The notes: generated by a model from the letters alone, not told the origin. Positions 12,301 to 23,285 are shown, numbered from the stretch's first letter. The stretch: 64,000 bases of DNA from Phoronis australis (GCA_002633005.1 NMRA01000669.1:82800-146799); one strand, 5' to 3'. Program-made: numbers and translations.

Positions 12301-15300
12301 TTTTCGTCACCAGATCCTGCATAAACCTAACGTTTACTTTGATTGCATGACTTTGTATCGATTTCCACAGGCTTGGTATTTATTGCAACATGCTGTGTCT
12401 ATAACCAAGGACAGTGGCGAAATGATAACAACTTGCCCGTAACCGGCAAATATTGCAGTTTTCTTAATAATGAACAGACAAACATTACGAAATAGTCCCA
12501 AATCTTACAATACCCGACGATATCTAGTTCGATCCCTGTGAAACAAGTTCGTGAAGTACTAATTGAACTTTCATAGTTGAAAGTTAAAATGTGAAATTCT
12601 CTATTCACTATTTGCACGAATTAGTCATTATGCTTGAGAACGAGGTGTGTCTAAACTATAGTGGTTCTGCATGTTTGGAACACGCGCGCTTTCACGTTAA
12701 CGTTAAAACTGATGCATAGTGTCCTTAACAACAGTGCACAACAATCATTTTATTTTTATAGCGACACCAAAGTGTGCAAGTAGTGAATAATTCCTTAAAC
12801 AGTGTTAATCCGTTAACAGAGCTTTCGAAAATTAAGTGTAAATTCGCTTGAACCATGCAGTGTCGTAGTCAATTTCAAATTCGAATAAGGGGCGCAGATA
12901 GAGTACAACTGTCACGTTTTCCAGGAAACACTAGATTTCATGCAAGGCAACATCATCGATAGCGAACTCAATACAATACAATGCAAAACAATAAAGTAGC
13001 ACGCAGAATAAAAACGCATGGTATTAATGACGTAAACGGAAAATGCTTCAGACAAATATGATTATAAAATGATGTTGAGGAGATAACATAAACGGCACTA
13101 CGACCACAGTTTACCTAAATGTGTCTGATACATGTAAAAAGACACCGATTTCTTCACCACGTAAGGCCAAAAAGGATAAATTGGTTGTGGTCGGTATTGT
13201 TCTGTTTTTTGAAACCGATGCGGCGATATGGTTTTTTTAATTGTTTAATCTCCAAATATGATATGAACAAAATTGGTGCGTTTTTGTCGCGGATGGCACA
13301 ACTTGTCTTTAGTCAATGGAAGCCAGTACGTGGGTGATTGTAGCCGACTAGTCGTTTGTATGCGCATGTGCGGGTTTTGAAAAAAATCGAGAAAATGTCT
13401 AAGAATGATGCTAAGTACATGGTAAGCAGAGAAGCACATGTTTACAAACACTGTGCATTTACTTCCACTGTAAAATTAACATTCCAAGTTCAAAGTCTGA
13501 CTTCCTGGTATTGCACAAAAATAATGACGTCATTATCGTGAACCTTGGGATTGTTGGTTCATCTGTATAATACGGCGCAGTAATAGCACAGAGAGTAAAG
13601 AACCCAGCACTTTAACATCTGGTAAGTTAGTCGAACTTACGATGACACTTGAGTTAAAAACCTGAAATCAATTTCTTTCAACGGACTTAAATAAATTGAA
13701 TTTTTTATCTTAAAATTGACTAAAAAGATCCCTGGTTTTCCTACATTCGAAATATCATATCTGATAATTGACTAAAAAGATCCCTAGTTTTCCTATATTC
13801 GAAATATCATATCTGATAATTGACTAAAAAGATCCCTGGTTTTCCTATATTCGAAACATCATATCTGATAATTGACTAAAAGATCCCTGGTTTTCCTATA
13901 TTCGAAACATCATATCTGATAATTGACTAAGCGGACCCATACTAACTTCCAGATACTATGTTTTCTGAATTAGTCTCTAAACATTTTTACATGTACAAAT
14001 TGTTTCGAAAAATTTCACCTCTTCGTCAAAAACTAAGTACGTATATGATATTCATAAAAACCATCAAAAATCGTATAAAATAAAAAAATGATTATTCATA
14101 AAACTGGAACAGCCTTTTTGAGATCATATTTTCAACATCTACACCTGTATATCAAATGAAATTTGATCATGCTACTGACAGCTTCATTTTTTAATTTAAA
14201 TAAAAAGACATGGTCACGTGATCCACCAGGGCAGTCCCGAATTACAGAGAGACATTCCAATGTCGTTGTATTTACCCAGTATTCTGCTATATCCGTCAAA
14301 CACCTGTGTAGCCTCACAGCTTATTGTACTGTTTACAATTTTTCCCAGCTGCACTAGTGTATACGTCCATGACAATTTTATTGAAAAAAATAAGAATAGA
14401 TTATGTTTCGTGCGTTCTGGAATTAAGCGAGTGTTATACCTTCTAATAAACCTTAGGAACATTAACCGAAACACTATTGTAAAAGTATTCACCGAACCCT
14501 TTCTGCAGCTTGACTGTGTCCTCAAGGTACATGTACAGTACATGTACACGCAGTAATACGCAATCAAAAAACGCCCTTGTCGTAATATCACAGATTCGTA
14601 CACGAATGAAACGTACAAATCTGAGGGGTTGTGCAGAAATGCAGTTGGTATTGCATAAAACTATTCGCTGGATAAGTTGAAAATTAACCTCGGGATTCTT
14701 GTTGTTGAATATTGGAATAGATTTCTTGGAGTTATTAGCTTTAACTAGAGATAAAAAGACAACAAAATCTGATATGCTTCCAATTCTTGAGCATGCACAG
14801 AACGAAACTGAAACTGCGTTTTGGGGATTCCACCTTAAATACCTGTACATGTACTTATAGTAAACACGGTTTGTCTATGCTGTCAATAGAGTTGTTTTGT
14901 TATGAATGTGCCTTTCTTTTTTGCCTATCTTCACCAAAAAGACACGGTTAAGTGGCCCAAATAAAAATATATAAGTATAAAGTCAAAAATCAAATTCGAC
15001 ATTCTTTCTGTTTTCAGAAAGAATATAGTTTTTCGTAAGTAAGTTCAATAATTTTGTTGATGTTTGGCTGAATTCACGGATTTCGTGATAAAGTGACTTG
15101 TTCAACAGCAGCAATGCAATGTGTGATTGCGATGGCGGTGTTGCTATCCCATGCCATAAATGGTAGGCAATCGAGTCCTATTTTCTTGGAAATCTTACAA
15201 TTAATAAACATGACGGCATTCGTCTTCGCCGCGCAACGTAAAGCTTAATATGTTTTCATAAGCTGCGTTCGATCCGAATATCGTGCAATACGTTGCCCGT

Positions 15301-18300
15301 CATTACCGTGTTACTTTCGTATCAAAACTGAACAACAACATAGCATATTTCTATGAAATTGACATGAGCACTGCATGTACATCAAGCATAATTTTAGTTT
15401 CACAAACGAATTTATTTTCATTTCAGGAAACAAGTTGACTGTTATTGTGAGGCGAGCTACAACGAGCATGTTACCCTCGACGTGAAGGTACATCCTACAA
15501 TGTACCAAGGTTTTGAAATACACACGTCTACTTTTAGACGAATGTACGTTAATTGTGTTTGACTTCTGTTTTGTAGTCTTGGTCCTAAGTTCACCTGCAT
15601 CTTCAGTTCATGATCTCCAGTTTAATGTGACATTGAAAAACATTGAGACAGTTAAAATATTGTACACGTACTATATTGTGATTTTCTCAACGTGTCATTA
15701 ACTTCTCTTCAACTACGCACTGCAGTGATTTAAACAGGAAATCAACAGCACTATTATAGCAGTTCCATTATAACGTTAATCTTTTATCACACATAACTCA
15801 AAATTGATCATACAAAATATATAAAATATTGCTTTAGGGAAATCAACATTAGAATCCATAGAACATTTCCTATGACTTACTTTCGGAATGTAATATAAAT
15901 CATCACTGAATCCTAGATAATGTATTTAGGACTTATTGATCGTCCTTTGCGACATGCAGCAGTTTTACTCCTATTTTTGAAAGCGTCGACGAGTTAAATC
16001 TCTGAAAGACTCCTCGTGGGGATACAGTTCAACTGAAAAATAATCAAACGCATTCAGCTTTGTTTGTTAGGATAAATCTCTTTTAAATATCATAAAAATA
16101 TGAAATGTAATTAATAATCAACCCATTAACTAATTTAGGCTCAGCGTTATTCTAAAATTATTGACATAATAACGTAACTTGAACGACTATTCAGGCCAAT
16201 GCAGAGAAAAAGATGTGCGTTCACGATCGCTTTTTTGCGTTCACGATCGCCATATAGAATTAACGACTTTGCTCCCGATCGCCGTCTCACACAAGGACCT
16301 GCTTGTATTGGTAAATATCTTGAATTGTTTCACAAATCATAACTAACAAAGGTGTCACCTGGGACGAATAAACTATAAACGTCACACTTCTCTACTTAAG
16401 AATCCTAATAACAAGTAGAAAATGTCAATTTTACGAGGCGCAAGGCATTTTACCGAAAGCCATTGCTTTCTAAGCTCTTTATTTCAAAAAGTAAGCAAAA
16501 GCCCAGTATTATTTCAGATCCACAACAAAGGCTACACTCTGACGCTTTTCTGTATTTAGCCTTCATACCACAGTAGCCTCTATTTAAGCAGAAAATGACA
16601 CTTAAACTCACCGGGTACGTCACTGTCGTCTGCCATTTTTGGTGGAATCTCGCACTCGATCGCCTTCCTGGCGTTCTCGACCGCGGTGTGCATGTAGTTG
16701 TTGTAATCGCTGGTGTCCTCTTTTATGTCGACTCTCAGCACTTTCGTGATATGCACCCATGACTCTTAGGTTGAACTGTAATTCACTGTCGTGATCTTCA
16801 CACAACTGCTTAAGTTCCTTACTTTCTTGTCTAAGTTCCATATTTTCTTGTTTAAGTTCCATATTTTCTTGCCTAAGTTCCATATTTTCTTGCTCTGTCT
16901 TGTGTGACTGTCCTACCAGTTCTGAAAGTGAATAAGTCACCTTCAATTAGGCTACCTTTAGCTTAATAAAAGTATTCTTATAGGCGTAAAGTTAAAACTG
17001 TTTATGTGAGGAAGATGACACTGTCTTTGCATCGGTTCTCACAATCTACACTTAGTTATAATAAAGTGCAAAGCTGTTCGGGAACTGTCTCTGAATTATA
17101 CATGTATGACCAGCCAGAATTTGAAAGGAGAACGATCTTTAAGCATCTTCGGTCCAGTGAGACAGTCCGACATGTTGACCACACCGCAACCTCATGAAAT
17201 CCTAGGAATCAATGCATCAACAGATTCAGCTTGAACCAGCTTATCCCATCCTTACTATCCCAATCAAAGAAAAAAAAAACGCCGTCTGCACGCCGTTGTC
17301 AAATTGGCTACGTGGACATTAAGTTTTACTCGAAAATTCTAAAATTTTTCACCCTCTTACGACACCCTGGATCCGATAATGCTATGTACGGACATACATG
17401 TATTGGTTCCTAATTATAGAGAACATGTTCCTTTGCTTAGGTTGCACCACAACGGAGGTTGTTTGAGATAAAGTCAAGCATTTTAAAAACCACGTAACTG
17501 AAGTTCGACCTTGCCAAGATAAGAACAATCCCAAGCGAACATTTGAAGGCACAGAATATTTGATGTGTTTTGGATGTTCACTTCGTCTAGATTGGCCTAC
17601 TGTATGGTTATATTTCAGGGTTAGCTACGAAGTTACCCACTAAGTGAGTTGAAGTGTTCCGATACCGGCGTTATCGTTTTCTTAAGCGCATTGCATATGC
17701 TCGCCGACCTGTTTGTATTTGTTTAGCTATAGACAGGACCCCACCTGTCTTCCTTCGAGTCGTCGTGGGTGCTTTGGGTTGATTTTGGTGTTGCCATTGT
17801 CGTTAAAAGTAAAAGCGTTCCCTTCAAGATTCGAACTGTCGATTTAGATTAAGACCTGCACGTAGAATGACAAGTCATCTTGTAGCAATAGCGAACCGTC
17901 ACTTCTTTCGAAGCTTAAGTTACCTCAAATTTTGTTAAGGAACACTTTGACTTAAAGATGGGAACGATAAACAGCAAGGAAGAGGTTGTGACGAGAAGCT
18001 AGGGTGGACATTCTTTTTTCAGAGTGGAATCTCAGACAGCGTTAAAGAATGTCATTCTCATGTAGTGTGTCAAACGAGAAGATTTCATCCACTGAAACTA
18101 ATCCTTCTAATGACACAAAAATAAGTGAATGGATTAGCTATTTTCCATTTCTCCGTGGATTTTCCATTATGTGTCCATATTTCCCTTAGGTGGTCTATAA
18201 TCACACTTTTCAACGTGTGGGGATCGTTATTGTCAGTATTTCTGTTGGCTACAGAATTTGAACAAAACAACCTCCACTGTCAAACGTAAATGTGGCTTCT

Positions 18301-21300
18301 GCCATGTCGACGTACCTGCAATTTGTTTTTCATATTCTTCCAATTGTCCATAGAGAGATCGTATATCTTCCTCCGATTTCTGCAGCCAAGCTGCGTAATC
18401 TACATGTATCTCGTTGACCTTTAAAAAATAATAGGCTACATGAGGCCAAAAAAGTAAAGTTGGTGGGGTTTATCGCGACTCATTTTGAGACCTGCTCTCA
18501 CCAACTAAAAAAATCCCCGCCCGTCCTCATCAATGTCGGTCTCGTGCTTTTGTTTTGCAAAGCTGAGCAGAACCAGATAAGCAAGGTTTGAAACCCATTG
18601 CTTGACCTGCCAAGTTCAGAGTAAATTAAGACAAACAAAAGAACTAGAAAAGGACCATCTATGACTTTTTGACCTGACAGGGTCCCTGTTTACAAAATGG
18701 CCCATGCATGATTCACAAAATTTGTCAAATAATAGTTTAAAAATTGTTACAGCATTAGCTTGTAAAAGTCCACTATCCTTTCTAGAACCAGTGACGTGAG
18801 GTGAAGTCACTTTAGAGCGGCTAATTGGTTTCTCAATTTTGGCGTAAATTTTGTTCACATAACACGTGAACATGTTTACGTATTCAGAAACCAATTATAA
18901 TGTATTAATTATCTATCATCGTTCCACCTCCTTAAATGCGTTTTGATCAGTTTGACATACGCGTATTTCACTAGTACCATAAAAAGGTTCTATTAGTCGA
19001 TTTCTATTAAAACAAATTCGTAGAACATTCCGCAAACGAATGTGATGCAAAGAGAAAGCTCAACTATTCTCATAGCAATATGATGTGTTCTCCACCCTTT
19101 CTTGCAATCTGATAATTGTTCAATTGCAGAGACGCCCTGAACAATTTGCAGCCCAACGACAAAACAATTGAGCACTTGACTTAAACGATGACGCGAAAAC
19201 CCAGTATTAGTAAAACTAACACAACATCGATTCATACTAAGCGTTCAGCTGCATAACTAGGCCAAAATAACCAAACAACGTATTTATAGTATAGCTAAAG
19301 TTGTCCGGACACGAGTACTTAGCTGAAAAGTGTCCAGTTTAAAACTGAAACACATGAAAAAGACCAGACTGTTATCTATCTGTCTGGGCAGAAATGTTCA
19401 TTGGCAGAGAAACTGAAGACTATTTCAATGAAGTAACTCTTCAGCTTCATGCAAACGTAAACAAATTTGGGAAAGACAGGGAGACTTTAACATGATCCGA
19501 AAATTGTTCTTTGGAGAGAACTGAGCTCAGAACAGCTGAGTACACTTAACGAGCACGGGCCATGAACAACCAATTTTGCATAAATACTGAATCAAAACAA
19601 ATAATGGTAAACAGGTGAACAATAGTCATTTACAGGGGTCCCGCACTTTTAACCAAAAGGACATAATCTGCTTTACGACCGAGAAACACAGCTTTGGGAT
19701 CATTTTTGGATGAGATGTAGTCTTCTTACAGTTGTTAGCTTTGACCAGAGTTATGAGACAACGTCAGTTATGTTTTGTGAATTCTCGCCCTTGTCTGCCA
19801 GACAATCTCTGAAATCAAAGTCAGTAGCATGAAGAGTTAAACAACGCTTTCATACTCTGCCAACTGTTGAACTCCGCCAGCAAGGCGTTGAAATGCAATC
19901 GCCCAGGTTGAGTTCGATTCCGAGTCAGGATGATCTGGAAAAACTTTTCTCGTCTATAGTATTATGTTAACACAGCGTGAATAACGTCAACTACGTTGAA
20001 GAGCGAGACCTGAAGCAGTGGTCGCACGCGTGGTATAGCTCTCAACAAGTAGGACGGTCCCTCCAAAATCGAAGCAGTTGAAAACTACACCTGCATGCAT
20101 TGAGACAGGGGCAACGTTGCTCTCCCGAGGTCCATATGTAAGTAGCTTACCTCAGAGATCGATCCATATTTGTACTATATGGCGGGCCACTGGTGCTTTT
20201 CCAATGATTTTTGTTCCTTATTAGAATAGCATGTTCTACTGCTAATGGTTCGCATCATCTGCTCGTTTTGCTTTCCTGGTCATAGGTTATTCCGGCTTGC
20301 AGTTTGTCGGGTCCTTGACGTCACTACCGAGTCCTCTGCAGGGTTGAATGTAAAGGGATATTGCCCAACCGGGCAACATCACCTCATACATGAAGTCATT
20401 GTACCGCGTTTTAGCCAATCATACGGCATGTGTCCTGATATAAACCTCGACATCGGACCAATCTCCACAAACAGTCCTTTTGCCGAAAAATATCAAAAAA
20501 CCATGATGGACATGCCAAGAAGTCTTCAGGTTGACGTGGATAGACTGCTTCTACTTCAGGTTCAAAACAGGTCAAATTGAACTAGCAACTGGTGGACTAC
20601 TCTTTTGACACGAACTTAAAAGACTGGAACATATATATAAACATCCACATGCGCGCATCCTGCCTTCAATATGGGGGGCTCGAATTTCTGACGATGTGGA
20701 CCTTTTTCTGATAAAAAAGCGAGAGGACTAAAAAAGAAAAAAAACTGGATACCACCTTCAGAACTGTAAACTGTGCGTTTGCGGCCCTTTTTTAGTGGAC
20801 CTTAGTCTCGTTTTCTGGGATTTTTTTCTCTGTGGCGGACCTTTNAAAAAAATCCCGAACTCGTAGCGCACTCTCATGTCAAGGGATATGGTTATTTTCC
20901 TGCAGTTGGCGGTCTGCTGAACCTTGTCGACAAGCATGTGTATTCAACAAAATATCTACAAAACAACACATTTTCTTCGGAAAGTAGAAAGCAAGACTTT
21001 ACTTTTTGTCTTTATGCCATTAATTGGGTCACGTTACCATTTAAGAAAAATTTAGCAAAAATGTTCGTTCGTATAATTTGCTATGAACGCTCAAGAAGAT
21101 ATCACACAAACAATGTTACGTATTCTTAAATTAATTATAATTTCGTTACCATTTATGCAACGATTGACCTATTTTCTTGAAAAATACGAAGATCCTATTT
21201 TAAGCTCCTCACACAACTTGGAACATTGTTTTGAATATCCTCAGTGTATGAAGCTTGTCATCTGAAAGTTTAGTATTGTGAGATATATCCAGAGTTAGCC

Positions 21301-23083
21301 AGTCAATATCTGCGGTCCCAAATTACGGTGGCAGGGCACCGGTGATCTACACTTTAGTAACAATAGTGGTACATTTAATCTACACAACTAGTGCAAATTT
21401 GACCATAATCCTAAATGCCTAAAGGAATCTTGTAAAATATTAATTGGTCCCTTATACACGTGATTGATTAAGATCTACAGATACAACGTAGCATAGAATC
21501 CAAACTATAAGCCAGCAGCCGTGAAGTGTAAATTACCTGAAATTCGTTCCCCAGCTCACACTCTTCGCGTCTTATGTCTAGAGTAGAATTGAAACTGCTT
21601 ACGTTAAGCATATCTTTCAGTTTCTTCTTTAGCTCTCTATATGTCTCAACCTCACTCTCCAACGTTCCGACCTGTTCCTCAAGTTCAAATATTTTCTGAA
21701 ACAGATAGGTCGACGTCTTACGCCAGTGACGCTGTAAAGTGTGAATGAAATTATCACCCTAAAATCCATATGAATCCTGCACTGGCAGGCGTGACACGTA
21801 ACACAGTTTGATTGTGCAAATGGTGTAAAATCAACGTGAATCTGGTGTCATGCGCGCACCCAGCCTAAAACATAAGGGGGATCGAATTTTTCGTTATGCG
21901 GATCTTTTACTGAAAAAAATCAACAAAGGACTAACATCAAAAAGGGAGTCACTAGGCTCAGGTCTGCGAATTGTGCACCCGCGCCGACTTCCTGTGGACT
22001 TTGTGGACGTTTGTCTCGTGTACTCGAACTTTTTGTTTCACTGAGGCGGACCTTTTTGCCCAATTCGCCAAATTGGGGGGCTCGTTCTAGCCCCCGAGCC
22101 CCCCCCCCCTCCGGGTGCGCACATGGGTGTTGCTGCGAGCAGAAGTCAGATANCCCCCCCCCCCCCCCCCGGGGTGCGCCCATGGGTGTTGCTGCGAGCA
22201 GAAGTCAGATACATGCAGTTTGGTACACTGATTGACTGTTACACGATCAACAAGAGTTCCAGAATGTGGGTCGACCACGAGGGCGTACCCTGAAGTTTCT
22301 GACAACGGTCACTTACAGGAGTCCCAGATTTTGAGAAACATTTGTCGGTCGTTGATCAGGGGAGAAAATTGTTATTCACAATGCACGGTGACTGTTATCG
22401 ACATTTTCATGGCGATGGACTGGTCTTCGTAAATAATGAACACCTAATGTGGGTTTGAACGGGAGGTACTGAGATATTTCAGGAGGCATTGGCGAGGTGT
22501 TCCCTTTAGAAATAATGATGTAGTCATCTTTTTAGAAAGTAGTCAGATACTCAAGTCCATGCCAAGGTTTAGCACAATTATAAGGGATGTGTGAACAAAT
22601 CACCTGTTGACAATTGTCTTCCTCATGATGATGGTGTTGTAGGAGATGAAACGTTTTTTACCGTTGTACAATGCTTAATGATATTGAATAAGCAGCCCTT
22701 TGTAATGGGGACCTTTCCACGAATAATAAATCCAACTAAAAATGAGCTTCTGTTTGACCTTTTGTAGTAAAGAGAAGTTAAGGTTTTCGGGTGTAATCAG
22801 ACCATGAATAAACCAATCCATCTGAGCGCCATTACCAGCATACACCTTGAATATACCCGGCTGATAAAAGGTACGCAGTGTGTACCAAAACGGCATCACT
22901 GTCGAATTCCTTACAGCAGCGATGTAAACCGTTCACCTGCTTCAACGCCGCAGTTTCTTTGTCGCAGCAGTCCCGTCGTGATGATTCGGTCAAATCGTCC
23001 GAAGTAGAGCTCGGGATCGGTACGTCATTGCTGTTTGTATTAATGTAATCCATTCGAATTTCATCGTCCGGGTTTGCAGACAT
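3218..23083 (-). CDS. Coiled-coil protein gene, six exons, 3' incomplete
   Basis: Gene model on the minus strand: exons 23083-22937, 21695-21537, 18418-18316, 16921-16612, 6291-6074 and 3346-3218. All junctions are GT-AG and phases match (0, 0, 1, 1, 0), provided one base is discounted in exon 4. The joined protein is about 355 residues and still open at the last donor. It has an acidic/Ser-rich start (MSANPDDEIR), then a coil (KIFELEEQVGTLESEV), a second coil (LYGQLEEYEKQIAE), exact heptads (QENMELR), a Ser-rich linker (TRSASESSSGSSS), and a final coil (ALEKQKQLEVKVEILTKEL). No catalytic domain, signal peptide or membrane segment is seen. This looks like a cytosolic scaffold or adaptor; function is unknown. 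Remaining exons should lie beyond the retrotransposon at 1-2460, or have been displaced by it. Confidence 0.6.
5358..5479. repeat. Short inverted repeat (foldback)
   Basis: The left arm, with GAGCTGCCTGTCTCAAGT and AGCTGAG, is mirrored imperfectly by the right arm, with AGCTATAGCTACTTGAGG then CAGCTCCTCGC. The element could fold as a hairpin of about 120 bp and resembles a small MITE remnant. Confidence 0.5.
5573..5726. mobile_element. CAG...CTG MITE, family B copy 1
   Basis: Starts CAGGGGTGGATCCAGG and ends AAATCCGCCTCTG, with internal sequence shared with the copies at 6499, 27729 and 36666. Flanks TGTCC (5568-5572) and TGCCC (5727-5731) look like a 5-bp target-site duplication with one change. 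CAG/CTG ends suggest a non-autonomous hAT-like element. No coding capacity. Confidence 0.7.
6074..6291 (-). CDS. Coiled-coil gene exon 5
   Basis: 218 nt. The acceptor proposed is GCGTCACCAG|AGGAAAG, which continues the split codon left by exon 4 (G|AG, Glu). The donor is ATGGAG|gtacac in phase 0. It encodes ESDFVHKMSQVQLSAQ, a Ser-rich linker, then a helix ending VEKDKKDKQLME that runs into exon 6. The acceptor has a poor pyrimidine tract. An ATG just upstream at 6304-6302 sits in a very good start context (AAACATGG) in the same frame, so this may instead be an alternative first exon. Confidence 0.6.
6499..6655. mobile_element. MITE family B copy 2 (degenerate)
   Basis: Internal sequence matches the 5573-5726 copy (a TTTTGCCCGTCAGA block, CCAAATGGAATTTGG, TTGGCCCCTTGG). 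Both ends are eroded (CAGCATTTTGATTCAG, AAATCCACCGCTG), and no target-site duplication is visible. Confidence 0.6.
7917..8180. mobile_element. MITE family A copy 1
   Basis: Ends are CATGGGTGCACAC and GGCTGGGTGCGAGCATGC. Inside it carries GGGGGCTC, AAAAAGGTCCGCCTCAGCGA and CGAGACAATAG blocks shared with copies at 11861, 20648, 21849 and 27832. No protein frame. This is a dispersed non-autonomous element of unknown superfamily. Confidence 0.65.
8561..9126 (+). repeat. Interspersed GTGACGGACGTACG motif, five occurrences
   Basis: GTGACGGACGTA or a near copy occurs at 8561, 8719, 8911 (GGGACGGACGTACG), 9098 and 9112. The spacing is about 160-190 bp until the last pair, which nearly abut. The intervening AT-rich DNA is mostly unrelated, although CAGAGAAxxTT follows two of them. 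Unclassified. Confidence 0.6.
9503..9606. repeat. Inverted repeat of about 20-bp arms
   Basis: GTTTAAAACATTACTAAT at the left is matched by ATAATGTTTTAAACTATTAGTAA at the right, with about 60 bp between. Possibly the ends of a small foldback element. Confidence 0.45.
11861..12090. mobile_element. MITE family A copy 2
   Basis: Begins CATGCGCGCACCCGGGGG and shares the GGGCTCGAACGAG, TGTCCGCCTCAGAGAAAC and CCGAGAAAACGAGAC blocks with the other family A copies. It ends AATTCGAGCCCCCATAT with a degraded terminus. Confidence 0.65.
13714..13930. repeat. 52-bp tandem repeat, about 4.2 units
   Basis: Four nearly identical units, each with AATTGACTAAAAAGATCC, a GGTTTTCCTA block and TCGAAAYATCATATCTGAT, end with a partial fifth. 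Divergence between units is very low, so the array is recent. No spacers, so it is not CRISPR-like. Confidence 0.9.
16612..16921 (-). CDS. Coiled-coil gene exon 4, with apparent one-base frameshift
   Basis: Acceptor CACTTTCAG|AACTGG; donor GTACCCG|gtgagt; 310 nt. The incoming phase gives ELVGQSHKTEQENMELRQ and three further heptads, up to LQFNL. In that frame a stop appears at 16622-16620. One extra base in CTAAGAG (16763-16769) would explain this. Past that point the +1 frame is open and protein-like (ESWVHITKVLRVDIKEDT, YMHTAVENARKAIECEIPPK). Discounting one base also restores the phase needed for exon 5. An assembly error is the simplest cause; a true frameshift, or a gene ending here, is possible. 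Confidence 0.6.
16809..16892 (-). repeat. 21-bp coding minisatellite encoding heptads
   Basis: Four units of CAAGAAAATATGGAACTTAR lie inside exon 4. Each encodes seven residues (QENMELR, QENMELK, QENMELR, QESKELK), which is exactly two turns of a coiled coil. The fourth unit has two coding changes. Confidence 0.85.
16922..18315 (-). other. Intron 3 of coiled-coil gene
   Basis: 1.4 kb with no recognised feature. Confidence 0.5.
18316..18418 (-). CDS. Coiled-coil gene exon 3
   Basis: 103 nt between acceptor TTTAAAG|GTCAACG and donor ATTGCAG|gtacgt. It encodes VNEIHVDYAAWLQKSEED followed by the helix LYGQLEEYEKQIA. Entry is phase 0 and exit phase 1. Charged a/d-patterned residues continue the coil into exon 4. 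Confidence 0.65.
18820..18896. repeat. Imperfect hairpin of about 77 bp
   Basis: Outer arms TAATTGGTTTCT and AGAAACCAATTA are exact complements. Inner arms (GTAAATTTTGTTCAC with GTGAACATGTTTAC) continue the stem with mismatches. Possibly a very small foldback element. Confidence 0.55.
20648..20879. mobile_element. MITE family A copy 3 (opposite orientation)
   Basis: Starts CATGCGCGCATCC, then GGGGGGCTCGAATTTCTGA, and carries GTGGACCTTAGTCTCGTTTT and TGTGGCGGACCTTT. These are the reverse complement of blocks in the 11861 copy. One ambiguous base lies inside a homopolymer at 20845. Confidence 0.6.
21537..21695 (-). CDS. Coiled-coil gene exon 2
   Basis: 159 nt, exactly 53 codons. Acceptor CTGTTTCAG|AAAATA; donor TTTCAG|gtaatt; phase 0 at both ends. 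It encodes KIFELEEQVGTLESEVETYR and ELKKKLKDMLNV, a clear coiled coil, then DIRREECELGNEFQ. Confidence 0.7.
21849..22128. mobile_element. MITE family A copy 4
   Basis: Begins CATGCGCGCACCCAGCC and ends GGGTGCGCACATGGG, giving terminal inverted repeats. Inside are TGAGGCGGACCTTTTTGCCC and CAATTCGCCAAATTGGGG. This is the fullest copy and shows the palindromic layout of family A. It is followed by a short duplication (22113-22212). Confidence 0.65.
22113..22212 (+). repeat. About 40-bp direct duplication around a poly-C run
   Basis: GGGTGCGCACATGGGTGTTG plus GCGAGCAGAAGTCAGATA occurs at 22113 and again at 22172, separated by a long C run that starts with an N (22153). This may be slippage or an assembly artefact. 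Confidence 0.7.
22937..23083 (-). CDS. Coiled-coil gene exon 1 (start codon)
   Basis: 49 codons from ATG at 23083 to donor TTGAAGCAG|gtgaac, phase 0. It encodes an acidic, Ser/Thr-rich N-terminus (MSANPDDEIRMDYINTNSND, then SSTSDDLTESS). It ends CCDKETAALKQ, which enters the coil of exon 2. The start context (CCCAATGT) is weak, and 5' UTR exons are not visible. Without the splice, the frame would run on to 22832. Confidence 0.6.
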
Positions 23084-23285
23084 TGGGAATGATACAGACC
23101 CTGTCTGGAAGACAATTTTCAGTGTCTAGAACGGGAAACAATTCGTACTCTAATAACATAATTTAAGTCTCTAGTTCGGGGTAAATGGAAAAGAATTCGC
23201 GGGACTGCTGTCGTTATGAGTATTCTGCTCATCACAAACTCTTTCCACTGACTCACCCCAACATGTTTGTTGCCCAATTAGGCAT

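Larger units (their letters stand above)
6305..16611 (-). other. Intron 4 of coiled-coil gene (10.3 kb)
   Basis: A long intron with no recognised coding exon. It contains MITE family B copy 2 (6499-6655), family A copies (7917-8180, 11861-12090), a recurring GTGACGGACGTA motif (8561-9126), an inverted repeat (9503-9606) and a 52-bp tandem repeat (13714-13930). The overlapping frames at 14132-14850 on both strands are AT-rich chance frames. If exon 5 is a separate first exon, this stretch is intergenic. Confidence 0.5.
18419..21536 (-). other. Intron 2 of coiled-coil gene
   Basis: 3.1 kb. It holds a hairpin (18820-18896) and MITE family A copy 3 (20648-20879). A plus-strand frame of 111 codons at 20245-20580 has no recognisable domain and no supporting splice context. 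Confidence 0.5.

Noticed and set aside
14132-14850. Overlapping frames up to 135 codons on both strands
   Set aside because: No domain, overlapping in several frames, and no splice context. Typical of chance in AT-rich DNA.
16755-16775. Programmed +1 ribosomal frameshift
   Set aside because: CTA-AGA is not a known shift site and no stimulatory structure is evident. A one-base sequence error is simpler.
20245-20580. 111-codon plus-strand frame (MVRIICSFCF...)
   Set aside because: No recognisable motif, no supporting neighbours, and it lies in an intron of the opposite-strand gene. Not listed as a gene.
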